From NCBI RefSeq assembly GCF_037975245.1, contig NC_092577.1, positions 12,919,013 to 12,983,012 of the forward strand: a stretch of DNA of 64,000 nucleotides. Reading direction: 5' to 3'. Positions within the stretch are counted from its first letter, which is position 1. The number at the start of each line of letters is the position of its first letter. The translations under genes and the position numbers were made by a program. The notes below the pieces were generated by a model. The model was not told the origin of the DNA and searched no databases. It saw only the letters and a list, made by a program, of their open reading frames with translations. This DNA is from Apostichopus japonicus. Lineage: Eukaryota; Echinodermata; Holothuroidea; Aspidochirotida; Stichopodidae. This document shows, in pieces, positions 37,701 through 48,897 of the stretch.

Positions 37701-38014
37701 ATGAAAGAAGGCCGTGGCTATTCTGACGACTAGTCGTAACAATTGGTTATAAACTATTCTTACAACATCGGCGAATTCATGCGAATTCAAAGTAAATAAA
37801 GCAACTGCGCATGTAGTAGGGGTAACCCTGACCCTAACTCTAACCCCTAAATCCAATCCTAACCCTAACCTTAACCCTAACCGGAAATTATTGTTACTCT
37901 TGTCGTAAAAATAGTACTCCTAGTCGTAAAATAGCCACGTTATAGCAACTGCGCATGCGCAAAAGGGAATTATTGTTACGACTAGTCATAAGAATAGCCA
38001 CTTTGATGAAAGAA
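37701..38014. mobile_element. 296-bp MITE with 9-bp target duplication
   Basis: The element 37710-38005 is flanked by ATGAAAGAA at 37701-37709 and 38006-38014; the paralogue at 20.86 kb carries this 9-mer once. The ends are inverted: GTGGCTATTCTGACGACTAG at the left and CTAGTCATAAGAATAGCCAC at the right. A 9-bp duplication points to a Mutator-like or Merlin-like element. The middle contains degenerate CCCTAA units (about 37828-37888) and a repeated GCAACTGCGCATG. No coding capacity. Confidence 0.92.
37828..37888. repeat. Telomere-like CCCTAA array inside a MITE
   Basis: About eight to nine CCCTAA-type units, several altered, inside the 37710-38005 element. Matches the common metazoan TTAGGG telomere repeat; the context shows an interstitial position. 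Confidence 0.8.
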
Positions 38015-38930
38015 CTTGACACGGCAGACATTTTGTGGTCAAATTCTGCTCAATTGTACGGTGCATAAGCACAGAACCTTAAATATTTTGAGATCAGAAC
38101 ATTTCTGAGGAACTACACATTTGAAAAACACATACAGTTGAGTAATTTGGATTTTGCCTTGATACAGTAGATATCATTGATCAAATCCTTAAGTGCGTCA
38201 ATTATAAGCCCACCATGCTACAGTATCTGGTCATGATTAGGGCAATGTATGATACATACATGCACAGTAGGCTAAGAAGTTAAGCTGACCTACTTGCTAT
38301 CTAATTTCTCTGGCAGTTGGTATTAATTTGTAGCTCACACTACAGACCAGTTTACCCTTGACCCAATGCTAAGGTAGTGTTAGGACTTGGACTATGGCCC
38401 TAGGCTACAGCCGAACGTAGGCTAGGCCTTACAAGTTTTAGGCTAGAAGATAGTCACTATAGTATTGAAATATGGGTATGAACAAAAAACGTGAAGCTGT
38501 ATGCAACAACGTTATAATATCAACGTTATTAATATCACCAAACTTTATTGACTAATCTCATGGACCTTACCTGAAGTTGTTGGTGAGACGTTTTCGTGTT
38601 AACGGTACTTTTTTAAGAAAAATTCAACAAGGAAAGAACCTGGGCACGAAAACCAAACTACCCGGCGAACGACTGACCAGATCTCAAGCCCAGTCCCCTT
38701 GCATCGAGAGGGAGCAGATACTACACATCATCTTATATTAGCCGAAACTGTTCTTGGGTTGCATGCAATGCAGCCTACGGGTATGCTTTAGCGTTAGCCC
38801 TGGCGTATACAGTGTACACAGTGTAGAGCGTATACACTGAATACAGGCTACTGCCGCTGCCAAGAAAACTACGGATGCCTGTACGTCAGGTCAACTTATA
38901 TACCAACTGGGGGATATACTTTGAGAGCAA
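38015..38930. other. Unassigned stretch
   Basis: No gene seen; short TAGGCCTA-type phrases near 38400-38450. Confidence 0.5.
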
Positions 38931-39096
38931 GACTTAGGTTTACCGTAAGGGTTTGACCAATTGGATTTTTCCTTGCCAAATGACCCAAAAAGTAGGTAGC
39001 AACTTATAACGACTGATATGCAGTCCTAGTACCATAAGGTATACTGATGTAAAATTTCAAGTTGATCCAATCATTTCACCTCAGGTAAACCTAAGC
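38931..39096. repeat. MITE-like sequence with GACTTAGGTTTACC ends
   Basis: GACTTAGGTTTACC at the left, GGTAAACCTAAGC at the right, 166 bp; relative of 17605-17657. Close to the TA array at 39136. Confidence 0.6.
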
Positions 39097-39135
39097 ACCA
39101 ACTTGGAGAAGTAAACGTAAATACCAATCCAGTGC

Positions 39136-39157
39136 TATATATATATATATATATATA
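39136..39157. repeat. TA microsatellite
   Basis: Pure TA run immediately left of the 39169-39364 element. Confidence 0.95.
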
Positions 39158-39168
39158 ACTATGGATCA

Positions 39169-39364
39169 TACCTTAGGTCGACAGTTACATTGACTTACAC
39201 ACTAAATTTAATCTAACCCTAACCCTTTTTTTCTAACCCTAACCCTGAACCGACCCTAACCAAAACAGTGAAAACATTAGGTCGACACTGAAATGTCGAC
39301 CTAAGTAAGGTACACTGTTGACCTAAGGTACACTTTTTTTACCATAAACTGTCGACCTAAGGTA
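39169..39364. mobile_element. Palindromic MITE in a TA array, ACCTTAGGTCGACAGTT ends
   Basis: TACCTTAGGTCGACAGTT at the left and AACTGTCGACCTAAGGTA at the right form 18-bp inverted ends of a 196-bp element; internal AGGTCGACA motifs repeat in both orientations near 39275-39335. It holds telomere-like CTAACCC units at 39213-39260. TA arrays lie on both sides, fitting insertion at TA as in Tc1/mariner-type MITEs, though in TA repeats a TA duplication cannot be proven. Confidence 0.72.
39213..39260. repeat. Telomere-like CTAACCC units
   Basis: Two short CTAACCCTAACCC runs separated by a T tract, then a degenerate GAACCGACCCTAACC. Interstitial, inside the MITE at 39169-39364. Confidence 0.75.
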
Positions 39365-39374
39365 CATATCATGA

Positions 39375-39434
<60 letters not shown>

Positions 39435-39445
39435 ATATACATATA

Positions 39446-39518
<73 letters not shown>
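39375..39518. repeat. TA/TG microsatellite
   Basis: TA array with a TG block at 39421-39434 and ATTT interruptions. It ends directly at the sequence shared with 17479-17534, just before the LINE frame. Confidence 0.96.
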
Positions 39519-39519
<1 letters not shown>

Positions 39520-39521
<2 letters not shown>

Positions 39522-40685
39522 ACACTCTTACTGAAATTATATAATGATATCATGTACAATATGGAGCGCCAGTTATTAACTCCATTTGCCGAAATGGACC
39601 TAAGTGCCGCGTTTGACACAGTCAACCACCAGCTGTTATTGGGCATTCTTAAGAAGGGCTCCGGAGTTCACGGAGTAGCTAGAAAATGGGTATCGTCGTA
39701 TTTATCTGAGAGGCAATTCGCTGTTTGTATAAACAAATCAATTTGTACTCCGATGGAGGTCAATTTCTCCGTACCACAGGGTAGTATAAATGGACCAGTA
39801 TATTTCACCTGGTATACTAACACAATGAACACATGTATCAGTGATGACCAATTCCTCATTGGCTACGCCGATGACCACAGTATCCATTCCAGTTTTAAAC
39901 CCGGAGATGTTTCTTCGGAATTGGAGTCAATCAGGGGTCTTTCATCAACTCTAGAAAATGTGAAACTCTGGATGCAATTTAACCGTCTTAAGATGAATGA
40001 TGAAAAATCGGAGTTTATCGTTTTCAGAAGCAATCGCTAACTAACAAAGTGCAATAGAGACGTTTTATCCATTGGGGACACTCCCGTCCGTCGTACCGAT
40101 AGTGTGAAGCTACTAGGTGTTTACATGGATGAAACCCTCAATCTCAAACATCATATTTCCATGAAAGTTCGTGCATCAGCCCTCGCCATGTTTAATCTAA
40201 AGAAGATCCGGAAATATTTGGACAAGTCGACATGTCTCAAAATTGCAAATGCCATGATTTTCTCCCATATGGATTATTGCAATGGTCTTTTTATCAACCT
40301 CCCGGCCTCCACAAATTGCACGGCTAAAATTATTCTCGGCAGATCAAAATATGACAGTGCCTCTGCAGCATTGAAGGAGCTGCATATCCTCCCCGTCAAT
40401 GTTCGTGCCGAGTACAAGATCCTCCTCCTCGTTTATAAGTGTATACATAATTCAGCACCAGTTTATCTGTCCGAGTTGCTAGAAATTAAGATACCTGGTC
40501 ATTCAACACGCTCGTGAAAGGGCATCCTTCTCAGGGTTCCTTTCATACGCCGCAAATGTTTCGCAGGCCGCTCTTTCAGCGTTGCTGGCCCCAGACTCTC
40601 CCCGTCCACACAAGAAATTCGAAGACCACCAGAACTTTTAAAGTTGCTTTGAAGACTCACTTATTTCAGAAATCGTCTTTATAAT
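39520..40685 (+). mobile_element. 5'-truncated CR1/L2-like LINE, reverse transcriptase region
   Basis: The plus-strand frame begins in the TA array and carries reverse-transcriptase signatures: [11 protein letters not shown], then VPQGSINGP (usual GSVLGP), then the catalytic YADDH at 39864-39878, then [11 protein letters not shown]. An in-frame TAA at 40038-40040 interrupts it; the same frame resumes with VKLLGVYMDETL and the palm/thumb part to 40517. A short deletion near 40310 and a shift after 40517 break the C-terminal domain, whose end ([11 protein letters not shown]) is legible in another frame near 40640-40670. No endonuclease domain is present. TA arrays enclose the copy. It encoded the target-primed reverse transcriptase of a non-LTR retrotransposon; this copy is dead. 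Confidence 0.88.
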
Positions 40686-40745
40686 TGTATTGTTGTTCAG
40701 CTCCATTGAGTGTTTTTACAGTAATGTGCGCTTTACCAAGTGTTA

Positions 40746-40939
<194 letters not shown>

Positions 40940-40951
40940 TATATCTATATC

Positions 40952-41317
<366 letters not shown>

Positions 41318-42129
41318 GAAAATCGTAATGAGTTGGAAAATCAAGAACAGTGAAAAAACTTTCAGCCATTTGGCGAAATCAACTTTATCGATCCTATTTT
41401 GATTAAATGATATGTATATCATCATTGTCTCATTTCCTAACACTGCTAAGAACATAATCAACTTCATGTGTAAGTCTCATCAATAAACATGCTACCAACG
41501 CTATGAAAATTCCATATACCTGTTTCTAATGAGTCGTTCTGCTGTATCGTAAAAAAATATATTGTTATGTTACTGCGCTTGCGCGTGATATAATTTCTGA
41601 AGCGCTAGGGAGAAATGTGAGCAGGCATGCACCAGCATACGTTTTTCGTGGGCCTTCAGTATGGTACACCTACAACAGTGTAACTATATGACCTGCTTCG
41701 TAGTTTTGCGTTCATTTACTGTACTTGCTGCTGAGTAGTACTACTGGATTTGTGTTAGGTCTGGGATTGAAGACATTACGCCCGGTAAGATGATTTGTTT
41801 CAGCTAAAAACTATTAATATTGTATTTGTAACCAGAGCGTGCTTTTTTTGCCGGAATGTTCCCTTATATAATGTAACTTTCTCAACTTCAAAGTTCAACC
41901 GCCCCAGCCATACTCGGACTTGCATAGGGTATAGCTAGGCACTTTGCTTCATAATGCCAGGCTTAGGTTGGGTAGCCAGGCTTTTTCTAGGCTTATAAAA
42001 AGTTAAGGTCTAACGTTTGGCATAACAAGATTAGACTGAGGCCCATTTTCCGTGATTGCCTAGTTAATTAGGCCGAGACTATCGTGTTGGCTTGGCTCGA
42101 GAAATATTGAGGCAAACGACTAACTTAGA
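41318..42129. promoter_or_regulatory. Possible 5' exon or promoter region (weak)
   Basis: A short CpG-rich patch near 41572-41590 (GCGCTTGCGCGTG) is followed by a donor-like CCCG|GTAAGA at 41784. This could be a non-coding first exon of a gene whose later exons are at 44938 and 46590, but no initiator, TATA or ATG context supports it. Otherwise unassigned. Confidence 0.2.
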
Positions 42130-42267
42130 TACACATGCACTGGCGGATCCAAGGGGGGGCCAAGGGGGCCATCGCCCCCCCCCAAAGGTGAGCCAGAAAG
42201 TGTTTCCGAACATCCGCTAAATCATATGATTGGAAATTAAAAAAAATCGAGAGGAATAGCAGTGGTA

Positions 42268-43350
42268 GACTAGTCCAGTGGCGGCGGAACCGGGGGGGGG
42301 GGCTTGGAGGGCTCTAGCCCCCCAATGCAAAAGTTGAGGGGGCAAATGCATGATAAGCCCCCCCCCCCCATATTTACCAACGCTCCGAAACGTGCATCTG
42401 CCCATTTTTCATTGCATACTTGTCGATCTGTCCGATGCACACGTATACTATATAGGTGTAATAATTTAAGTAGATGCTCGGGGACCCTCGGCCCGTCCCC
42501 TGGCTATAGACCACATTTTCACCCCAACCGCGTCTTCACGCCCCGTGAAAAGTGGAAGCAGTGAGTGTGAGTATATCGGTAAGCGCAACACAACTCCGTC
42601 TTAGGACAATGACTTGCCTCATTTCAGCCAGTTCTCCAACATCCACTTACTCAGTGGCGGAACGTCCATACGATCAGGGGGCGGATGCAACCCCCCCCCC
42701 GACGGACTCAAAGGGACTGCTGGCGCCCTTTTTAGCTTTTCACTACTTTTTACTTATTCGCGATAATTGACTATTTTATTGCGCTCTCATCTACCTATTG
42801 ACATTTGTCATATTCTGTTGGTGTAATTTTCCGACAAAATGGCAATGACACCTATTTATTCTCCGTTTATCTGTAAATTAGAAAGGCCCGGAATGGGTCA
42901 TTTCCTGCAATCTATAGAGTATCTTTACTCAAAAAATTTCTGTACGCTCCGCGCCAACCTCTGGTGGCGCTCCGCTTAGATAGTGTCGAAAGCGCCCCCC
43001 CCCCCGACTAATACCCCTAGCTCCGCCACTGCCCTTACTACACTCAAAAACGTCTTTGCGAGTACACTACGAGTAATAGCTACTCTCTTAAAACACCATC
43101 GAATATACAAATTACAATGTTTTTACAGACTTTCTCGTGCAATCTGAGAAATTGCAGGCTTGAGACCCATATTTTAGGGCTAGGTATTCGCAGCATAAAA
43201 CACTCAGGAAGTGCCGTTTCCGGCCATCTGGGGGTTTGAAAAAACCTAAAATTTTATTGTACGCTTCGCGCCAACTGATGGTGGCGCTCCGCTTAGATTT
43301 TAGCATTAGCCCCCCAATAATTTTTCCGTTGCGCCGCGCCTGGACTAGTC
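42268..43350. mobile_element. Middle hAT-type element of the nest
   Basis: The element 42276-43342 is flanked by GACTAGTC on both sides (42268-42275, 43343-43350). Ends are CAGTGGCGGCGGAACCGG and, read inward from the right, CAGGCGCGGCGCAACGGA; imperfect but clearly paired. It carries the shared core on the minus strand near 43200-43320 and contains the 42652-43031 insertion. Confidence 0.85.
42644..43039 (-). mobile_element. Inner MITE of the nest, third CAGTGGCGGAGCTAGG copy
   Basis: The element 42652-43031 is the same family as 30319-30692 and 32417-32747, here inverted: it starts CAGTGGCGGAACGTCCATAC and ends CCCTAGCTCCGCCACTG. Flanks CACTTACT (42644-42651) and CCCTTACT (43032-43039) match at 7 of 8. 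Core on the minus strand near 42880-42990. Confidence 0.9.
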
Positions 43351-44182
43351 TAAACCTTTTCGTTTTCTGATTTAAAATTAAATGCAGAGCTCCCAACTGA
43401 CCCGCAATTCGCGGGAATTAGACCCGCATTCTAACACCCAAACCCGCTGACCCGCACAAGCGTCCGAAAAAACCGCATTGTAATTGTCAAGTATACATAG
43501 AAAAATTTGCATCAAATTTTGACTTAGCAACCATGATTTCTTTAGCATTTAGCAGAGTATAAAACCTCCTTTACAGCATCATTTGAACCTCACATTAGCC
43601 TATATTTCTTTTCATTGGGGCGAGCAGCGAACATTTTCATGCCACCGGAAAGAATGAAGTATCACCTACTATTCAATTTATTGATGTTACACACAAAAAA
43701 TGCATATTTTTCAGAAAATTTTGGGTGACAAAAGCCTTTCTAAGTGCCACCATTTTACATGTAGGAATCACCAGGATTCAAAAAAAAATCAAAAGGGGAG
43801 GGGGACACCCCCTCCCCTTATACCCCTCCCCCAGGACGGCGATTCGTGGCATGGACCAGCATTTGCCTTCGAGAGAGTTGGGAGCTATGTAAATGTATGA
43901 GCATGAGGATTTACAGTTTAACACAATTTTGCAGTTACAGGCTGGTTGTTAGAAATCTATAACCTATGAGAAATAAAATTTCTTGAGAAAGATGATCCCA
44001 ACTTTGTTTTATAAATATTTTAGAAAATTACACCTGGGAAAATTTTTTTTAGATGTAAATTAACATCACCATTGTACACTTTTGTCGCACCAAATTGCCC
44101 CCTTAGACCCCTCCCCCATATCACTCTAATGCCACTTTCACCCCTCCCAAACAAAGGTCCTGGATCCGCCAGTGTACACATG

Positions 44183-44937
44183 CCTATGCATAGTCCAGTC
44201 TGTTGATGTTAGTGTTAGATATATAGCCAAAAATTTGCACCTAAGTTAGGCCTAACGTTGGCCTCTGATATTAATGATTTAGACCTTGTTAATATTGATA
44301 AAAAAGTAAATGAATAAAGTTTCCGCTGTGAGGGAAGATGCAAGAAATGAGAACAGGAATCCAAAATTCATGAAACCACAGGCAGTATTCTGCAGGCACA
44401 ACTTCTTGCGCCACTTGCGAGATCATACCTATGATACACAATATATTGTAGCTTAGGCAAGATCCCAAAGGGTGAGGGCAACTTGCAATTGCCTGATCAG
44501 AGCATTCTATGTTGAATTTCTAGTGTTTGGATTCTGGAGTTGGACATAGGACCCAAACCTAAGCTAGCATTTACCTTTCATTAGGGCTTTACTGTAACTA
44601 GTTACAATTTAAGATCATCCATGAATAGTATCGAGTTTATTCGTTTGCCTGGCAACTAGCCTAGGCCCATAACTAATTGTTCCTCACCACAACTGTAGCA
44701 TGTAGAGTCTAGAACTGCTTATGTGATGTTCATAAGGAAAAGGATGAATATAATTATGAGTTCACAGTAAGGAGGCTTTGATGTGTGATACCTCGCCCTC
44801 ATAATGATTTTCAATTTTCTGTGTTATTGGTGCTTAAACTTTTACATGCCGAATAACATCATACGGTAATACTTCAGCCTAGTGACTCTAAAATGGTTGA
44901 TAAGTGGTCTTTAATGTGTCATTTACTTTGTCAATAG
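44183..44937. other. Unassigned, with a possible exon-like frame
   Basis: A 45-codon ATG frame starting near 44308 ends CRHNFLRHLRDHTYDTQYIV-A; this looks protein-like (Cys, spaced His) but has no clear splice site. Otherwise AT-rich without features. Confidence 0.3.
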
Positions 44938-45057
44938 GCACTAAGCACTCATCAAGAAAGAGGAAAGTAGAAGAAATCCTTAAAAAAAATCGGTGGCCTT
45001 GGCACATAAAGTTCTATGAACTAAACAACTTTTCAGTCTGGTACTTCTCTGGCAAAG
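44938..45057 (+). CDS. Internal coding exon, phase 1/1
   Basis: Acceptor TTTACTTTGTCAATAG|GC and donor GGCAAAG|GTATGT bound a 120-base exon that is open in phase 1: G-TKHSSRKRKVEEILKKNR, then WPWHIKFYELNNFSVWYFSGK. The Arg/Lys cluster could be a nuclear localisation signal. It splices in frame to 46590-46771. The phase also fits the donor of the SAM-like exon at 14009. Family not recognised. Confidence 0.6.
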
Positions 45058-46589
45058 GTATGTTAAAAAATTCTTTCAGTTTTGTTAAAGTGATCTGCTG
45101 TAGGGGGAAGGATAGCTTGAAATAAGTTACAGACACTTGTAACCAGTGAAACACTAAGATATTTGACTCTTGTTTCATTTTTTTTATTTAGGGTTACTTA
45201 TAAGGGCTGTGTTATTCCGGTTATAATCCCCTAACCATTTAACCGTTTGATTATCTGAGCAATTTATGGTTATCTGGCATAGCCATTATTTCAAAAGCTG
45301 TAAGACGTACGTAACTTAGTATAGGGTTAACTAACCCTTAGTATACACACCTGCATATTGGAAAGGCCTAGGCTGGGCCTATCCTACACCTGCATTTCAT
45401 AAGACATGCCCCATGATAAACTGTTATGAAATAATTTGCACAACAAGTTCTTACTTCTCTACAAAATGCCATCTTCATGTTTTGACCTTAGTATTCACTA
45501 AGATTCCAATTACTAATTTTAATATCATTACTGAACAGCAACTTTACAATTATGTTTAACGGTATTATTGCTTTGCTAAGCATTTTCTCAAGAATCCATG
45601 AGTCTCCACAAGTTTGCGCAACTTACAGAAAAATCCAATATATATTATATGTGGAAAGATCAATTTTTTTTTAACACACTTAATACCCATTGACATTGGT
45701 CACGGATCAAAAGTTGGCCCTAGAAATTTGAACTTGCCTAAGTTAAATGCTCACAAGGAACAACATTTTTAATCAATGACATTCCATTGTAAGAAGAACC
45801 TTGGCCAATCAGATCTTGTAACATATTTTCTAAAGACCAAACAGATCAAGCAATGTGATTGGTTTAAGTTCAAAATGTGAGAAATAATTATCCTAACTAT
45901 GAAATAATATGGCCTATACTGAAACTTGCGAGGATGGTTTAGAATTGTCCTTTTTGATGGTGTCACAAGAATAAATGACCTGTAGGGCTTCAGATATTAT
46001 CCTTCAAACGTTAACATATTTGCAACCCAAACCATAATTTTGTTTAAACTTACACAGTTGTGTTGCTTAAGTGTTCCGCTTATTCTATACGTCTACACAA
46101 TAACGGGAAACAGTGGAAAACAGTAATTTCCTTCTAGTATTTGAATGATCATCCAGATGGTACGAAGACTATAATACCTAAAACTATTAGCTCAGGCTTG
46201 AAGTATTAGATCCCCAATTTTTGGGGAGAAAGGTGAGTCGGACTCCTGCAAAACAAATATCAAACCCTTTACATACCCTATTCATTTACCGTCTGGATGA
46301 AAGAAGTGTTATTGGGTGCACATGTTCATTAGACTGAAAGCGTTAAGTTTTTTTTTGTAGGCATGGACACTAAGACAGAGTCAATTTTTTTTTTTTTGGC
46401 AAGTGAAGATGAATATTTTCTTGTAAGATTAATACTAGCAATATCATATGGAAGTAATCTAGCAAGAATAGTTTGGCTTTGTAACAACATTTTATGCTTG
46501 GCCTATATGTTTTTACCAACATTTTCTAAGACGCATCGAACATCTTATCCCAAATATCTTATCCTTGTTTTTCTTTGTTATTTACTTAG
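45058..46589. other. Probable intron
   Basis: Lies between two exons that join in phase 1. Contains homopolymer T tracts and no element that I could delimit. Confidence 0.5.
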
Positions 46590-46771
46590 GTCGCAGGGAT
46601 ATTTTAGAATTCCTTGATGTTCATGAAATCTTTGGCCTTGATAAGAAGACTTTCAAAACAAACGTAATGAATGAAGTCAACAAGTCTGAAAATATTGCAA
46701 ATGGAGAGAAAGCATATGCAGGAATAACATCGGATGATGAACCGTCTACCTTAGTTTTAATTTACCCCTGA
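46590..46771 (+). CDS. Terminal coding exon
   Basis: Acceptor TTTGTTATTTACTTAG|GT starts a phase-1 exon that continues the frame of 44938-45057 as RRDILEFLDVHEIFGLDK, KTFKTNVMNEVNKSENIANG, then a tail ending EPSTLVLIYP and a TGA stop at 46769-46771. The two exons give about 100 C-terminal residues of a mixed-charge protein. Good codon-like texture and matching phases make this the best-supported gene piece in the window, although I do not recognise the family. No clear AATAAA was noted just downstream. Confidence 0.6.
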
Positions 46772-47958
46772 GCCGAGAGCATATCTACCTTTTGGAAGGA
46801 CCACAATTGTAGTAAAGGATATGTTCACTTTAGGGAAGACATCCCTTCAGTAGGTATTAATACTAGCTGCATGATATTTCCATAGTCATGTACTCGTGGA
46901 CTGTTGGCTTTTAGAGAAAGGTGTTAAAGAAAGGTGATGTTGGCATATAGAAATATCACTCCAGGTTGATGCATCATTACAGAACATCACATGTGTCGAA
47001 AACTTATGTGTATCCTTTTAAGACAGGTCTTACATATTATTCTCTCAGGGAGAATATAAACAGGTATATTATCCTCTAAGTACCACAGAAATGGGAGGAC
47101 TATAAAGACTTATAGGAATATGTTTTTTCCTGGCTTCATATGATTTCTTTTGAGAAATGCAAAGTTTGTCAGTAGTAGCAGTACAGGCTATTTGCATCAT
47201 AACATCACCTTTCTTAAAGGGTAAGGTTTGTCATTTTCTTTTAAAAAGATAACATTTATTATCCCTCAGGGCAAATATACACAGGTAAATTACCTTTTAA
47301 GGATCAAAGTGACAGTATGATGTGGGAATCTCATATCCTTCTGTATTTGCTTCATGAACACAAAGGTTTGCATCTGAACTATGATTTAAAGAGATATATT
47401 CTGATTCACAGTCCACCATGAGTATATGACACAGGGTAAATGATTGACACCTTAACGATTAGTGGAGGCAGATATGTGTACAGTATTGTCACCATAGTCC
47501 ACTAGAAAGAATGCATGAATGGTTTACTTGGATCAGTGTTAAGCCTGTACGTACAGCACAACACAGATATATTTTACAACACACTTAATTGTGGGGATAT
47601 CATATCCTACTAAGGAGATGCTGTTGATAAGATTCCTCCACAACTTGTGTAACAGGATTGTGTGCTATCCAATGTATATGCCTGTCTGTTTGTACATCAG
47701 TAACTCTCCTACAATGACCAATGTTCAGAGATCTTCAGAGAGATTCAAAAACTATTTGTATTACCACCTTGGAAGAAATTTAACTCACTGGGACATTCAG
47801 TTCATTTAGAATGTCTAACAATTTGGAGAGTAAAGACCTCCAGGAAAGTACATTTTGAAACTTCTAGTAATTATAACGTGTTATAATTTGAGGCCTAAAC
47901 AGACTTACTTTTAACATAACTATACATATACTTTTTCAAGTAGACATATAAATAGGTT
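46772..47958. other. 3' flank or UTR, no further gene seen
   Basis: Two similar pieces near 47025-47085 and 47220-47310 (TCTCAGGGAGAATATAAACAGG / CCTCAGGGCAAATATACACAGG) suggest a small local duplication. No gene. Confidence 0.5.
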
Positions 47959-48897
47959 AATTAATATGGAACGCCAAAAGGACCACAGTGACATGTACCA
48001 CTACTAATTTGACATGTACTACTACTAATTCGAAGTGTACTACTACTAATTTGAAGTGTAATACATGTAAAATGTCGCGTACTACTACTAATTCGAGGTG
48101 TACTACATCTAAAATGTCGCGTACTACTACTAATTCGAAGTGTACTACATCTAAAAAGTCACGTACTACTACTAAATTGGAGAGATGGCGCTATTCACAA
48201 TCTTTCCGATACCATGTCATCGAGTTGCGCATCTGCATTAAAATAATGATGAAGAAAACATTCTTCAATACTCTGTTGATTCAAATGTCTATTTTACAGT
48301 TTATACCTTTAAGGTCTGTGGCAAATATAGAAAATAGCATATAGTTTGGCACAGCTGGGGAATCAAAAGCATTCTTGACATTTCAATGACGGGGAAATTG
48401 CTGCTTGTGAATAATAATGTGTATTACAATTTTAAGAGTTAAAAACTGGTGTACTATATTTTCTATATTTGCCACAGACCTTAAAGGTATAAACTGTAAA
48501 ATAGACATTTGAATCAACAGAGTATTGAAGAATGTTTTCTTCATCATTATTTTAATGCAGATGCGCAACTCGATGACATGGTATCGGAAAGATTGTGAAT
48601 AGCGCCATCTCTCCAATTTAGTAGTAGTACGTGACTTTTTAGATGTAGTACACTTCGAATTAGTAGTAGTACGCGACATTTTAGATGTAGTACACTTCAA
48701 ATTAGTATTACTACAGTTCGAATTAGAAGTAGTATGCGACATTTTTGATGTAGTACACTTCGAATTAGTAGTAGTACGCGACATTTTGCATGTATTACAC
48801 TTCAAATTAGTAGTAGTACACTTCGAATTAGTAGTAGTACATGTCAAATTAGTAGTGGTACATGTCACTGTGGTCCTTTTGGCGTTCCATAAATTAA
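47959..48897. mobile_element. Foldback element with 6-bp target duplication
   Basis: The element 47965-48891 is flanked by AATTAA on both sides (47959-47964, 48892-48897). Its arms, 47965-48337 and 48457-48891, are nearly identical inverted copies, separated by about 120 bases. They begin TATGGAACGCCAAAAGGACC. The outer part of each arm is a minisatellite of about 18-21 bp (ACTACTACTAATTCGAAGTG type); the right arm has 63 bases (three units) more. Because the arms are inverted, the same open frame appears on plus (47988-48344) and minus (48868-48383). I read these frames as by-products of the repeat, not genes. Confidence 0.92.

Larger units (their letters stand above)
42130..44182. mobile_element. 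Outer hAT-type element of a three-level nest
   Basis: The element 42138-44174 is flanked by TACACATG on both sides (42130-42137, 44175-44182). Ends are CACTGGCGGATCCA and TGGATCCGCCAGTG, a 14-bp perfect inverted pair. After removing the nested 42276-43342 insertion about 0.96 kb remains, with G/C tracts at both ends and a CCCGC-rich stretch near 43395-43475 containing the palindrome AATTCGCGGGAATT. No transposase frame. Confidence 0.92.

Noticed and set aside
47988-48868. Cys/Thr-rich proteins on both strands
   Set aside because: Produced by the minisatellite in the arms of a foldback element; symmetry explains the identical frames.
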